Shown piece by piece: positions 27,804 to 37,070 of a stretch of DNA of 64,000 bases (position 1 is the first letter of the stretch; each line of letters starts with the position of its first letter). Source of the DNA: Richelia sinica FACHB-800. Lineage in GTDB: Bacteria; Cyanobacteriota; Cyanobacteriia; Cyanobacteriales; Nostocaceae. Both the position numbers and the translations under genes were made by a program. The stretch is taken from the NCBI RefSeq assembly GCF_014698825.1, contig NZ_JACJTT010000003.1, positions 186,001 to 250,000 of the forward strand, read 5' to 3'. Under the pieces are notes generated by a model that saw only the letters and a program-made list of their open reading frames with translations, had not been told where the DNA came from and did not search any database.

Positions 27804-28104
27804 GAAATTGAAAAACTTATAAGTACATAAATTGGGATATTTAGGATGAATTTTTAGTTTTTTTCACATCAAAATATCCTTCAATATGAGCTTAATATAA
27901 TTGCTGGCATATTTGCGTTTTTATATGATTTATAGCTATAGACCAGGGAGTGAGGATATTCCCAACAAATAAAAATTAGACAATAAAAGCCTTTTAGCAC
28001 TGTCACCTGTTCCCTGTCACCTGTCACCTAATCTTGTATTGCTATCGTCAAATTGATGAAGACAGAAAGTTGACTATATGTTTATTCATCAGAGAAATGC
28101 TTCT
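27804..28104. other. Intergenic region with repeat
   Basis: No gene. The left part is the likely promoter of the carotenoid oxygenase; the middle is occupied by dispersed repeat copy 3. Confidence 0.5.
27930..28030. repeat. Dispersed repeat copy 3 with (GTCACCT)n tail
   Basis: TATAGCTATAGACCAGGGAG, AAAATTAGACAATAAAAGCC and TTTTAGCACTGTCACCTG followed by further heptamers. It matches the element at 13001-13112 over the AAAGCCTTTTAGCACTGTC core. Confidence 0.7.
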
Positions 28105-28953
28105 TTACTTTCCTCCCAATTCCTCAATATTTTTCATGACTTTCTGATACAAATTTCTATTATTTTGTTGATTAAAAATAGTAGCAGCCCGTTGTAAATC
28201 TTGTCGGGCACCACGTTTATCTCCACTAGCTGCGCGGGCATTTCCTCGATTATTAAAAGCAGGGCCAAAGCTAGGATTGATGCGGATAGCTTCATTATAA
28301 TCAGCGATCGCTTTTTGTTGTTCTCCCCTCGCAGCGTAGGTATTGCCCCGATTATTGTAGGCAATGGCAAAGTTAGGATTGAGGCGAATGGCTTGGGTAT
28401 AATCTTCTAAAGCTGCACTTTTATTACCTTGGGCAGCACGGGCATTGCCACGATTATTATAAGCCTCAGCATAGTTAGGAGAAAGCCTGATAGCTTCATT
28501 GTAATCAGCGATCGCACCTTTGTAATCATTGAACGATGCACGGGCATTACCCCGATGGTTGTAGGTTTGGGCATCGTTGGGATTGAGACGTAAGGATTGG
28601 TTATAATCAGCGATCGCACCTTGTTTATTACCAATGTCAAAATAAACTAAACCCCTATTCCTAAAAGCTTGTGCGTACTTGGGGTCTAAGCTAATGGCTT
28701 TGCTGTAAGCTGCTATTGCTGCTTGAGAATTTCCCCGTAGATGTTGAGTCTGTCCTTGAATATAAAATTCACCCGCTCGACTAGTTGACTGTGTGCGACG
28801 ATTAGGAGGAGTTACACCCACTTCTGTAACCAACACATCTTGTCTATTACTACACGCAACACATATAATTCCACTCAGAACAGCAGATATAGCGATTTGC
28901 CAAAATCTGTTGTCCTTTGAGTCTGTGTTTGTAAATAACCACCATTTCATCAT
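28105..28953 (-). CDS. TPR-repeat protein, probably exported or lipid-anchored
   Basis: 282 residues. An N-terminal hydrophobic segment (about 18-34, ending IICVACSN) could be a lipoprotein signal with Cys31 or Cys34 as anchor, although the lipobox is not canonical. Residues 60-270 hold six 34-residue TPR units (AxAxYNNRGNAxAAxGxxxxAIxDYxxAIRLNPN). The units contain HIP1 sites at equivalent places, a sign of repeat spread. TPR proteins act as assembly scaffolds; the partner here is not known. It stands alone, with long gaps on both sides. Confidence 0.85.
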   Translation of the reverse strand: MMKWWLFTNTDSKDNRFWQIAISAVLSGIICVACSNRQDVLVTEVGVTPPNRRTQSTSRAGEFYIQGQTQHLRGNSQAAIAAYSKAISLDPKYAQAFRNRGLVYFDIGNKQGAIADYNQSLRLNPNDAQTYNHRGNARASFNDYKGAIADYNEAIRLSPNYAEAYNNRGNARAAQGNKSAALEDYTQAIRLNPNFAIAYNNRGNTYAARGEQQKAIADYNEAIRINPSFGPAFNNRGNARAASGDKRGARQDLQRAATIFNQQNNRNLYQKVMKNIEELGGK

Positions 28954-29462
28954 TTTTTTATAGACGCAACTATACCTAGAAACAATTCATGCCGAAATTC
29001 TGTTATCCAGGTAAATTTGACTTTTGTCAAAGGATTCAAGTCCATTCACTTCATTTCCGTCCTTGCTGATTGAGAATATGAATTTGTCTCACGCAAAGGC
29101 ACAAAGAAAAACAAAGGTAATTTTTACATTGCATAATTTCTGCATATTCTCTAGGTTTAATTCACTAAGGTTCAGATGTAGACTGTTGATATGATAATAA
29201 TTGAGGCTTTAAAAACACTCCCAGAGGTTTAGTTTTTAGAGTTTGCTTATAAAATAACTGGAGTGAAATGAATTTTCAGTATAATTTTTTTCAACTTTTA
29301 AGACATTTTTTGTAATCAATAATCAAAATAATTCAATATAAAGTATTTTCGTCATTGCGACCGCAGGGAAGCAATCTCAAACCCATATTTTTCTACATCT
29401 GCACAGCAGCGAATTTTGAACCTCTTTCTTACCACAAATTAGCTATAAATATTCATTTTTGA
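28954..29462. other. Intergenic region
   Basis: 509 bp, no gene found. A GTCATTGCGACCGCAGGGAA stretch at 29353 looks like a piece of a common genomic repeat. A degraded CACGCAAAGGCACAAAG heptamer-type element is at 29093. Confidence 0.45.
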
Positions 29463-30377
29463 TTATTTATCACCAGACTCTTGATTTTTTGGGGTCAGAC
29501 GTAAATAGGTATTGCTTTCAATATCAACATTTAAATCTTCTAAATATGCACCTAAATCCTTTCGCAAATTTTCAGTTAAAGTAATAGAAAAATCTAACTC
29601 AATGCCTTGGTTTTGCACTAACTCTAATAAATCGTGAAACTTAGTTTTGATAGTTTTACGCTCGTATTCTGTCAACTTAAAATAAAGACTTTCAGTAATG
29701 TTTTGCATCTGCATCGCCTTCTTCAACCTTTCTTGCAAATGCTCAAATTCTGAATTTAACAACTTCCATTCCTCTTCTATTTCCGTATATCTTGCAGTTA
29801 GCAATGATATATCTTCTGTCTTTGGTTCTGGGTTAACTTGAGGTTGTAACTCTAATAAACGCCAATGAACCTGAGCCAAATAAATACAATCTAAATAAGC
29901 GTATTCGATTTGTTCTGCTGTTAAAGGTCTTTTTCCCCAATCGCTAGTTTGTTCTTGTTTATCAATATGATGAAAATGACAAAGTTCTGTAGCAACCGTT
30001 TTCAGTTGATAATTAGAGACAGGCAAAAGATAGTAAGGGATTTTCTTCGCCATTTCTAATGTACAGGTAATATTTTTAGCTTTTTTACTTCCTAAAAATT
30101 TCACATCATAGCTAGCATTATGAAATACTTTTTCAACCTCCTCATTCACCATAATTTGGTCAATAAACTCAGCAACTATATCCGGTCGTTCTAAAACATC
30201 TAGGATATAAACACTATTGCCACTCATATCTTGAGGATTATCCAAAATTTGAATTAGAGACAATCTTGGTTTCCGACTTTTAAAATCAGCAACTTCAGTA
30301 TCTATCCATAAAGTTTTTTGTTGAGTATATTCAGTTATTAAATTACGCATTTCCTGAATATCAGTAACATAAGGCAT
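29463..30377 (-). CDS. RNase D-like 3'-5' exonuclease (DEDDy)
   Basis: 304 residues. The DEDDy catalytic set is visible: D26 and E28 (LWIDTEVA), D91 (FHNASYDVKFL), and Y159 with D163 (EQIEYAYLDCIYL). SDWGKRPLT precedes motif III as in RNase D. The C-terminal third is a coiled-coil/helical extension instead of the usual HRDC domain, so it is not a typical RNase D and the substrate may differ. The family trims 3' ends of tRNA and other structured RNA. It is monocistronic. Confidence 0.87.
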   Translation of the reverse strand: MPYVTDIQEMRNLITEYTQQKTLWIDTEVADFKSRKPRLSLIQILDNPQDMSGNSVYILDVLERPDIVAEFIDQIMVNEEVEKVFHNASYDVKFLGSKKAKNITCTLEMAKKIPYYLLPVSNYQLKTVATELCHFHHIDKQEQTSDWGKRPLTAEQIEYAYLDCIYLAQVHWRLLELQPQVNPEPKTEDISLLTARYTEIEEEWKLLNSEFEHLQERLKKAMQMQNITESLYFKLTEYERKTIKTKFHDLLELVQNQGIELDFSITLTENLRKDLGAYLEDLNVDIESNTYLRLTPKNQESGDK

Positions 30378-30460
30378 AATAACTTTTCCTATAAAATCAT
30401 AGATAAATTTTTAAATAAAATTAGACCTCTTGCAAAAGTTCCTCTTTACGTCCTTCTCTC

Positions 30461-30487
30461 CGCGACTCTGCGACTCTGCGTGAAAAA
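30461..30487. repeat. (CTCTGCG)n heptamer repeat
   Basis: CGCGACTCTGCGACTCTGCG is one of the short tandem heptamer repeats common in heterocystous cyanobacteria; another copy is at 38852-38888. Confidence 0.65.
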
Positions 30488-30600
30488 AACTACAACATGA
30501 CCACCAAATAAAAATGTATAACTAATAACAACTCATGCTTTTAGTTATACATTCAACTTACACTGATAGCAATTAACGGGAAAAAGTGAAAGAAATAAAA

Positions 30601-31347
30601 TTAAGCAAATGTACGACTATTTGCAGTAGCTAATGCTTCAACTAATCCACGGACTGCCGCAATCATTGCTACCTCGCTATTTAGTTGGTTAATAGCAGAA
30701 CCTACACCCACACCAGCAGCACCAGCAGCGATCGCTAGAGGTGCGGTAACATTAGAAATACCAGAAGCACACAATACAGGCACAGATACCGCACGAGAAA
30801 TTTCATAAGCTGCTGCTAAGGTAGGTGCAGCTTTTTCAATTAAACCCAGAGTACCCGCGTGGGTAGGTTGACTGCTAGTACCTCCCTCGGTTTGGATGAT
30901 ATCAGCACCAGCTTTGACTAGTTCTTCCGCTAGTTGTACTTGTTGGTCTAAAGTTAGGATGTGGGGAACTGTGACAGAAAGGGTGATTTCTGGTAACAAA
31001 GCACGAGTTTGGTGAGTGAGTGCTAAAACTTCCTCCGCTGCAAATGTGCGTCCTTGTGCATAGAAGGAATCAAAATTACCGATTTCAATCAAGTCAGCAC
31101 CAGCAGCTACAGCTTGGACAAATTTTTCTGGTTCTACAGCAGATACGCACACAGGTAACTTGGTTAAGCTTTTTGCTAAGTGAACTAAATCCACATCAGC
31201 AGCAATATCAACAAAAGTTGCACCACCAAATTCCGCAGCTTTAACCGTAGCAGCTACACTGTCAGCGTTGAAATTATTCAAACCGCTAATTACTTTTAAA
31301 ACATTGCGGTTAACAAAAGCACGTTGCAGACTAGAAAGCATTGTCAT
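30601..31347 (-). CDS. ycf23: Ycf23/DUF561 TIM-barrel protein
   Basis: 248 residues with the DUF561/Ycf23 signature: VLKVISGLNNFNADSVAATVKAAEFGGATFVDIAAD, then LPVCVSAVEP, ADLIEIGNFDSFY, IIQTEGGTSS, and VLCASGISNVTAPLAIAAGAAGVGVGSAIN. The fold is a phosphate-binding TIM barrel. The gene is kept in red-algal plastids and cyanobacteria, but the reaction is unknown. Last of a four-gene minus-strand run; 87 bp after the transporter gene. Confidence 0.9.
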   Translation of the reverse strand: MTMLSSLQRAFVNRNVLKVISGLNNFNADSVAATVKAAEFGGATFVDIAADVDLVHLAKSLTKLPVCVSAVEPEKFVQAVAAGADLIEIGNFDSFYAQGRTFAAEEVLALTHQTRALLPEITLSVTVPHILTLDQQVQLAEELVKAGADIIQTEGGTSSQPTHAGTLGLIEKAAPTLAAAYEISRAVSVPVLCASGISNVTAPLAIAAGAAGVGVGSAINQLNSEVAMIAAVRGLVEALATANSRTFA

Positions 31348-31434
31348 AGTTTTGCGTTGTTAGCTATTAAAGTAGAGATATTTTTACACTATATAGTTAC
31401 TGGATTCTAGAGGCTAGTACCACAGGGCAAAAGT

Positions 31435-32694
31435 TCAGGATGATGGGGTTGTTTCCTCACTGCTATTCTGGGCTGCTGGGTGAGATAAAAATATACATCC
31501 TCCCCCTAATAAAAATGCCACAGCACCTATCCCTAACCCTGTGCTTGGTGCGATCGCTTGGGGTTGGGGAAACACCATTCCAAATATACTCATGGCTAAG
31601 GAAAAGCCGCCAAAATACATACCAATGCCTAAACCTACCCATCGTAGTGGCATCAATTCCAATGCTAAAGGAATTACCCCATTGACAATTAAACTAAATC
31701 CAGCAATAATGATAAATATAATGGGAAAGAGTGCGCCCATATATAACATAATCACCATTCCCAATATTGTTGTCCCCACACCACACAACATTGCTAGTTT
31801 ATTTCCTACCTTACTAGCCACCCATCCACCAGGAATGTAAGCCAGGGCAATTATTAAACCTATCCCCACCATCAACATACTCACATCAGTGTTTAACTTA
31901 GCTTTGAGGAGTTTTCCCAAGGCATCCATTAATAAACGGGAACCCCAAGCCACACCTAAACCTGTCCCCAAGATTAAACCTAAATTTTTGATGGGTATTT
32001 TGGGTGTGAATATTTCCGTGGGTGCATCTGGAGGGTTCACTAACCGCAACGCAAAGGCAGCAGCAACCAGGACAAAGGAACCAATACTAAAGGCAAAAAC
32101 TGGACTGAGGTTGAGAAGATAACTATTGGCAATTGGTCGAAACGCACCAATCACCCCTGCGGCTAAAGTTACCACACTGACAGCTAAAGGTAACTCTGCG
32201 GGCATGGCATATTTTACCAATAAAGCGATCGCTGGAGAACGAAACACCGTCATTGCTAATGCCCATGCTACCAAAGTTAAAGGTAAAATCAGTCGGATCA
32301 CTTCCCCTGGTGGAAGAAATGTAACTATACAGGGTATGGCAATAAACAAACCAGATGCTAAAATTACCCCTGCGGAGATGAAAGGAAAGCGTGTACCCAT
32401 CCAACGCTGACTTCGATCAGAAAGTCCTCCCATCAACGGTTCCATAATCACCGCTAAGGCGTTTTCTAGCACCAACAACCCCACAGCGAAACTAGCAGGG
32501 AAACCAAACTGAGTTAAAAGTTTGCTGAGATAGACATTATAAATCAACCAAGTCAGGGTAATTGCACCTTGTACCCCTGCTAAAGCCCAAACTTGTAGCC
32601 ATAAAATCTGAGTTGGGGTTTTGGATATACTCACATGGAAACCCTTGGATATGCGCGTAAAAATAAAAACCGCTTTGATGTAGAGATGTCCCAT
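31435..32694 (-). CDS. Major facilitator superfamily transporter
   Basis: 419 residues with about 12 hydrophobic segments and the pattern of the SLC45/GPH-like MFS group (GFPASFAVGLLVLENALAVIMEPLMGGLSDRSQRWMGTRFPFI carries the loop 2-3 motif GGLSDR). It is an inner-membrane secondary transporter of unknown substrate. ATG 32694 is only 22 bp after the moeZ stop; a GTG at 32634 gives a more usual N-terminus. The adjacency suggests co-transcription with moeZ. Confidence 0.88.
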   Translation of the reverse strand: MGHLYIKAVFIFTRISKGFHVSISKTPTQILWLQVWALAGVQGAITLTWLIYNVYLSKLLTQFGFPASFAVGLLVLENALAVIMEPLMGGLSDRSQRWMGTRFPFISAGVILASGLFIAIPCIVTFLPPGEVIRLILPLTLVAWALAMTVFRSPAIALLVKYAMPAELPLAVSVVTLAAGVIGAFRPIANSYLLNLSPVFAFSIGSFVLVAAAFALRLVNPPDAPTEIFTPKIPIKNLGLILGTGLGVAWGSRLLMDALGKLLKAKLNTDVSMLMVGIGLIIALAYIPGGWVASKVGNKLAMLCGVGTTILGMVIMLYMGALFPIIFIIIAGFSLIVNGVIPLALELMPLRWVGLGIGMYFGGFSLAMSIFGMVFPQPQAIAPSTGLGIGAVAFLLGGGCIFLSHPAAQNSSEETTPSS

Positions 32695-32716
32695 CAGAAC
32701 ATCTCCACACCATACC

Positions 32717-33889
32717 TTAATACTGAGGTACAGAAGAATCTACTTCTTGACTCCAAGCATTAATTCCACCTTTTACATTTGTCCCGACAATTCCCGCTTC
32801 TTTGAGAATTGCCAACGCTTTAGCAGAACGTCCACCCATCTTACAATGAGCAATTAAGCGATGTCCGTTCAAAGCTTCCTTCACCTTCGTGACACCATCA
32901 CCGTTTTCAATATCCGGTAAAGGTACTAACAAAGAACCAGGAATTTTGGCTATTTCATATTCATGGGGGTTGCGAACATCCAACAGCAGAAAATCTTTCG
33001 CACCACTATCAATTAAAGCCTTCAATTCCTTCACAGTCATTTCTTGAACTTCATTTTGCTGTTTTGCTTCCTCTGCTTGCGCTTGGGGAATACCACAAAA
33101 CTCTTCGTAGTCTATCAGCTTTTCAATGACTGGACGGATGGGGTTAGGACGCAGTTTCAACTCCCGGAATTTCATATCCAAGGCGTTGTATAACATTAAT
33201 CTGCCACTTAAAGTGGTACCCTTACCAATAATAATTTTGACTGTTTCCGTTGCTTGGATCACGCCAATAATACCAGGGAGAATGCCTAATACCCCACCTT
33301 CTGCACAGGAGGGAACCATTCCTGGTGGTGGTGGTTCTGGATATAAATCACGGTAGTTCGGCCCACCTTCATAGTTGAAAACCGTAGCTTGTCCTTCAAA
33401 CCGGAAAATAGAACCGTAGACGTTGGGTTTGTTTAACAATACGCAAGCATCGTTCACTAAATATCTGGTGGGGAAGTTGTCGGTTCCATCCACCACAATA
33501 TCGTAAGGACGAATAATATCTAAAGCGTTTTCCGAACTCAAACGAGTTTCGTATAAGTCAACCTGACAATAGGGGTTGATTTCATGAATACGGTTTTTCG
33601 CGGATTCAATTTTGGGTTTACCTACCCAAGATGTCCCGTGAATAACTTGACGTTGCAAGTTAGAAAAATCAACAACATCAAAATCAACAATACCGATGCG
33701 GCCAATACCTGCGGCAGCAAGATATAACAGTAATGGTGAACCTAGTCCCCCAGTACCGATACACAATACACTAGCCGCTTTCAGGCGTTTTTGCCCCTCC
33801 AGCCCCACTTCTGGCAAAATTAAGTGGCGGGAGTAGCGTTCGTAGTCATCTTTGGTCAACTGGATTTCATCCAGATTGGGATTGAGCAT
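32717..33889 (-). CDS. moeZ: MoeZ: E1-like adenylyltransferase with rhodanese domain
   Basis: 390 residues. ThiF/MoeB domain (1-270): ATP loop GTGGLGSP (45-52), DFDVVDFSNLQRQ, DGTDNFPTRY, and the catalytic-Cys region MVPSCAEGGVLG. The zinc-binding CxxC pairs of E. coli MoeB are replaced (GGPNYRDLYPEPPPPG), as in MoeZ-type enzymes. Rhodanese domain (285-390): DVRNPHEYE and the active-site Cys in AHCKMGGRS. It adenylates and sulfurates ubiquitin-like sulfur carriers (MoaD/ThiS/CysO type). It lies 69 bp downstream of a JAMM protease that could mature such a carrier. Confidence 0.92.
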   Translation of the reverse strand: MLNPNLDEIQLTKDDYERYSRHLILPEVGLEGQKRLKAASVLCIGTGGLGSPLLLYLAAAGIGRIGIVDFDVVDFSNLQRQVIHGTSWVGKPKIESAKNRIHEINPYCQVDLYETRLSSENALDIIRPYDIVVDGTDNFPTRYLVNDACVLLNKPNVYGSIFRFEGQATVFNYEGGPNYRDLYPEPPPPGMVPSCAEGGVLGILPGIIGVIQATETVKIIIGKGTTLSGRLMLYNALDMKFRELKLRPNPIRPVIEKLIDYEEFCGIPQAQAEEAKQQNEVQEMTVKELKALIDSGAKDFLLLDVRNPHEYEIAKIPGSLLVPLPDIENGDGVTKVKEALNGHRLIAHCKMGGRSAKALAILKEAGIVGTNVKGGINAWSQEVDSSVPQY

Positions 33890-33958
33890 AGCAGTAAGAT
33901 GTAGGAGCGCGGAGTATTAATCCTAACTAAAAAAGGTACTCCTTGTTAACTTAGATCA

Positions 33959-34417
33959 CTAAATTATTAGTTCAATTGTCTCGGTTTGGAACTGGTGATT
34001 TTCATCGAGACACCAGCTTTGCAGTTCACGAGCTTGACTATTTTGGACGGATACTATTATATACGAGTATACAGGCCAAGCATATAGCCTGTCCCATTCG
34101 GAAGGAATTGCTGGATAATCTGGATGGGAATGATAAATACCGATAATACTCAAATTACGACTTCTGGCTTCCTTCTGCATTTTTAACATGACTTGCGGTG
34201 CGATCGCATATCTCCGTCTCGTCGTCTCTAAATTTTCTGCCTCGGCAAAATTATCACCCTCTGTACTCCAAGCATTGGCAGTAAGGATTACTTCCTCTAC
34301 AATTTTGGTATCATCTAGCAAATAACCTAATATAACGCCGCAACACTCATCAGGATAGGTACTTTCCCCGTGGGTATTAATTATTTGTACATGTTCTTTT
34401 CGTAATTTAATTAGCAT
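33959..34417 (-). CDS. JAMM/Mov34 metalloprotease (Mec+-like)
   Basis: 152 residues with the complete JAMM zinc site: E24 (YPDECCG), H96 and H98 (IYHSHPD), S106 and D109 (AIPSEWD). Prokaryotic members such as Mec+ clip residues or cysteine from the C-terminus of sulfur-carrier proteins. It directly precedes moeZ, so both likely act on the same ubiquitin-like carrier, which is not encoded nearby. It is the first gene of the minus-strand run to ycf23. Confidence 0.9.
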   Translation of the reverse strand: MLIKLRKEHVQIINTHGESTYPDECCGVILGYLLDDTKIVEEVILTANAWSTEGDNFAEAENLETTRRRYAIAPQVMLKMQKEARSRNLSIIGIYHSHPDYPAIPSEWDRLYAWPVYSYIIVSVQNSQARELQSWCLDENHQFQTETIELII

Positions 34418-34619
34418 GGATAATATTGATATTGAGACCTAAATTTTTTTTACAGCAGTTTTCTAAAAAAGAATGCTCAAGAGAAATTCAAGCAAGAATA
34501 CGCGCAATTTTTAGGGCAAGTAGTGAATTTCACTGTATTAGCATTCAGAGTTAGGCGATCGTTTTTGTATTATATTGTATTACAATAACGTAGCTTACAT
34601 ACCTCTACTGCTATTAACT

Positions 34620-35084
34620 ATGATTCGACCGACCACACCTGAAGACACAACAGCCTTAATAGCTATAGCTGATGTACTCGGCTTTCAGCCAAATGAGCTT
34701 GATGCGCTGAGGGGAATGCTGATAGATTACTTTAACAGGGATAGTGATAATTTTTGGATTACTGACGATGACAATGGGCCGGTTGGGGTCGCTTACTGTG
34801 AACCGGAACGGATGACCAATCAAACATGGAACCTGCAATTAATAGCCATCCGACTTGACCGTCAGGGGCAAGGACGCGGTTCAGCACTTCTGCGGTATCT
34901 TGAACAAACATTGATAGCAAATGGTGGACGTATGCTGCTGGTAGAAACTTCAGGGTTGCCAGCTTTTGAACGCACGCGAGAATTTTATAAAAAATGCAGC
35001 TATGAGGAGGAGGCCCGCATTCGTGACTTCTACGCAGCAGGTGATGATAAAATCGTGTTCCGCAAAGTATTGAAGGCCGCCTAG
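34620..35084 (+). CDS. GNAT-family N-acetyltransferase
   Basis: 154 residues. Acetyl-CoA motif A is visible as LQLIAIRLDRQGQGRGSALLRYLE, with VETSGLPAFERTREFYKKCSYEEEARIRDFY after it. ATG 34620 (MIRPTTPEDT) is the usual GNAT start; an upstream TTG only adds a hydrophobic stretch. The substrate is unknown. It is divergent from the JAMM gene; the spacing leaves about 200 bp for two promoters, with a GCGATCG near 34556. Confidence 0.88.
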   Translation: MIRPTTPEDTTALIAIADVLGFQPNELDALRGMLIDYFNRDSDNFWITDDDNGPVGVAYCEPERMTNQTWNLQLIAIRLDRQGQGRGSALLRYLEQTLIANGGRMLLVETSGLPAFERTREFYKKCSYEEEARIRDFYAAGDDKIVFRKVLKAA

Positions 35085-35208
35085 ACTAGAGTATCAGGTA
35101 ATAGACAGTGGTGGGAATAATACTGTCAAGAAACCGCTTATTCACTCCAAGACAAAATTTTCACCTTGTCACCTATGACAAGTGTATTTATCTGAAACTA
35201 GTTTATTA

Positions 35209-35234
35209 GTGCGTTATCACTGTACTTAACGCAC
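35209..35234 (-). terminator. Hairpin downstream of carbonic anhydrase gene
   Basis: Arms GTGCGTTA and TAACGCAC with a 10-base loop, 22 bp after the stop of the carbonic anhydrase gene. It shares its TAACGCACC arm with the repeat at 23195. Confidence 0.55.
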
Positions 35235-35255
35235 CATTAAATTGATACTTAAAAA

Positions 35256-35987
35256 TCAGGTTAATAAAGTCACTTCACCTGTTGCTACATCATAACGACC
35301 ACCAACAATTTTCAGCTTTCCCTCTTGCTTCAAGTTTCTCAAAATGATTGACCTTGCTTCTAACTGATTCACCTGATATTGAACATTAGCAATAATGGCA
35401 TTATCTTCTAAATTGCCTGGTAACGGTTTAGCTTTTTGTACCGCAGGCCTAATTTCTTTCACAAAAGAACTAATTCGACCTGGCACTGGTTTATCTTCCA
35501 CCGCAGCGTGTACTGCACCGCATTTGGCATGACCTAGAACTAAAATTAATTGAGTACCTAATACAGCAGTACAATATTCTAAACTACCTATGGCTACTGT
35601 AGAGGCAACATTACCCGCAACACGCACATCAAATAAATCACCAATTCCTTGATCAAAAATAATTTCCACTGGTACACGGGAGTCAGCACAGCCTAAAATA
35701 GCCGCAAATGGATACTGTCCATTGGTCGTCTCTTGCAAACGCAACTTTGATTGATGCGGGTATAGACGCTTCTCTGCTACAAATCGCTGGTTTCCAGCCA
35801 TCAAAGTTGCCAAAGCCTCTTGGGGACTAACAGGTTGAGGTTTTTTAGCTGCTATGGTTTCATCTGCGATCGCTGTTTCTGGACTCCAGCATATACTACC
35901 AACTGAAGCCGCAGCAATACCCAAGCCACTCATACCTGCTAATTTTAAAAAATTACGTCGTCCTACAAACCCGTTAATTTTACTCAT
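35256..35987 (-). CDS. ecaB: Beta-carbonic anhydrase with Tat signal
   Basis: 243 residues. The N-terminus is a twin-arginine signal (GRRNFLKLAGMSGLGIAAASVG, cleavage near AIADE), so the enzyme should be exported folded to the periplasm or thylakoid lumen. The zinc set is C100 and D102 (GCADSRVP) with H153 and C156 (LGHAKCGA). Beta-CAs interconvert CO2 and bicarbonate; a periplasmic form would help carbon uptake. The symbol is by analogy with cyanobacterial EcaB. Single gene with its own hairpin. Confidence 0.88.
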   Translation of the reverse strand: MSKINGFVGRRNFLKLAGMSGLGIAAASVGSICWSPETAIADETIAAKKPQPVSPQEALATLMAGNQRFVAEKRLYPHQSKLRLQETTNGQYPFAAILGCADSRVPVEIIFDQGIGDLFDVRVAGNVASTVAIGSLEYCTAVLGTQLILVLGHAKCGAVHAAVEDKPVPGRISSFVKEIRPAVQKAKPLPGNLEDNAIIANVQYQVNQLEARSIILRNLKQEGKLKIVGGRYDVATGEVTLLT

Positions 35988-36015
35988 ACTTATCCTCTCA
36001 GACTTGCTTTAATTT

Positions 36016-36174
36016 ATACCAATAACCCATGTTCAGGGTAATTCTCCTGAGCAAAATCAGATGCTGATTTGGCGGATTGAAGAATTAGATGAGCTATTAG
36101 CACGGGGATGTAACTGGTTAAAAGATTACTTGAATACCCAGCCTCAAGCAAGAAAAAGATTAAGGGTTTGCTGA
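36016..36174 (+). pseudogene. C-terminal remnant of WD40/AAA-type cyanobacterial protein
   Basis: In-frame text NSPEQNQMLIWRIEELDELLARGCNWLKDYLNTQPQARKRLRVC ends in a stop at 36172. The LDELLARGCNWLKDYL end is typical of the last residues of large cyanobacterial WD40-repeat or AAA-like regulatory proteins. No start codon, P-loop or WD repeats are present, and a stop lies at 36010, so only the tail remains. It points to a past deletion or recombination between carbonic anhydrase and mgtC. A minus-strand ORF over it is a shadow. Confidence 0.75.
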
Positions 36175-36273
36175 ATATAGCTGGAAATATGACCACCAAC
36201 TTACCTATCAAAGTATAGGCAGTTGATAAGAAAATGTGTGCATGAGTGATTAATCAATAATTACTGCCAAAAT

Positions 36274-36807
36274 CTAATCATCATCCAGATCCACCGCAGC
36301 ATTAAAATCTTCATTGGACTGTTGATTATCTTGACCAAAGATCACTTTAAATAAACGATTGAGGCGCTTCATTCCACTTAAGGTAATGAGAGTCAATAAT
36401 CCTCCCATTAACCCCATTTGCCATAAACCACAACCAATAGCGGCACCTAAACCCGCAGCAGTCCACACACAAGCTGCTGTTGTTAAACCCCGCACCCTTG
36501 GTACTTCCGATTTTCTCGGTGACTCTTGCAAAATTAATCCCGCACCCAAAAACCCAATTCCAGTGGCTACACCTTGAATGGTACGACTGAGGGCGTTAGT
36601 TGCGGCATAGGGACTGTCACCTTCAGCTTGCAAGGGAATCATCACAAATAGGGCTGCACCCATACTAACTAACATAAAAGTTCTCATCCCAGCTGGTCTA
36701 CCACCCTTTTGACGGTTTAATCCAATCATGCAACCAACTAAAAGCGCCAAGACTAATCTCAAACCAATATGTAGCCAATCGTCTGCGGTTAAAAGCATCG
36801 GCCCCAT
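36274..36807 (-). CDS. MgtC/SapB family membrane protein
   Basis: 177 residues from ATG 36807, chosen because GAGGAA lies seven bases upstream; ATG 36828 is an alternative. MgtC signatures LLVGCMIGLNRQKGGRPAGMRTFMLVSMGAALF and GVATGIGFLGAGLI are complete, and four membrane helices are visible. MgtC proteins are inner-membrane modulators linked to Mg2+ homeostasis and F-ATPase regulation in pathogens; the role in cyanobacteria is unclear. The tail is short, acidic and cytosolic (AVDLDDD). Confidence 0.9.
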   Translation of the reverse strand: MGPMLLTADDWLHIGLRLVLALLVGCMIGLNRQKGGRPAGMRTFMLVSMGAALFVMIPLQAEGDSPYAATNALSRTIQGVATGIGFLGAGLILQESPRKSEVPRVRGLTTAACVWTAAGLGAAIGCGLWQMGLMGGLLTLITLSGMKRLNRLFKVIFGQDNQQSNEDFNAAVDLDDD

Positions 36808-37070
36808 GATTAAATTCCTCACTGACATGAAAGGCAATTTTGACCCTATTGCTGGTTACATCCAAACTAACTGCGATAAATCAATAGAGTTTTAGTAGTT
36901 TATGAAAAGTTTAACAGAAGGTTAACAATAAGTAAATTAATATACTGATGCTGGGTGACAAAGGTGAAAAATAGTATCCCTCGTCTGTAGATGCGATCGC
37001 TTTTCTAAGAATCAGAGACAATAAGATTAGCAACGCTTCACACTTCTTCATTATTAATTTTGGGAACACA

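Noticed and set aside
36014-36211. 65-codon minus-strand ORF
   Set aside because: Antisense of the WD40-type remnant, which has clear protein similarity on the plus strand.
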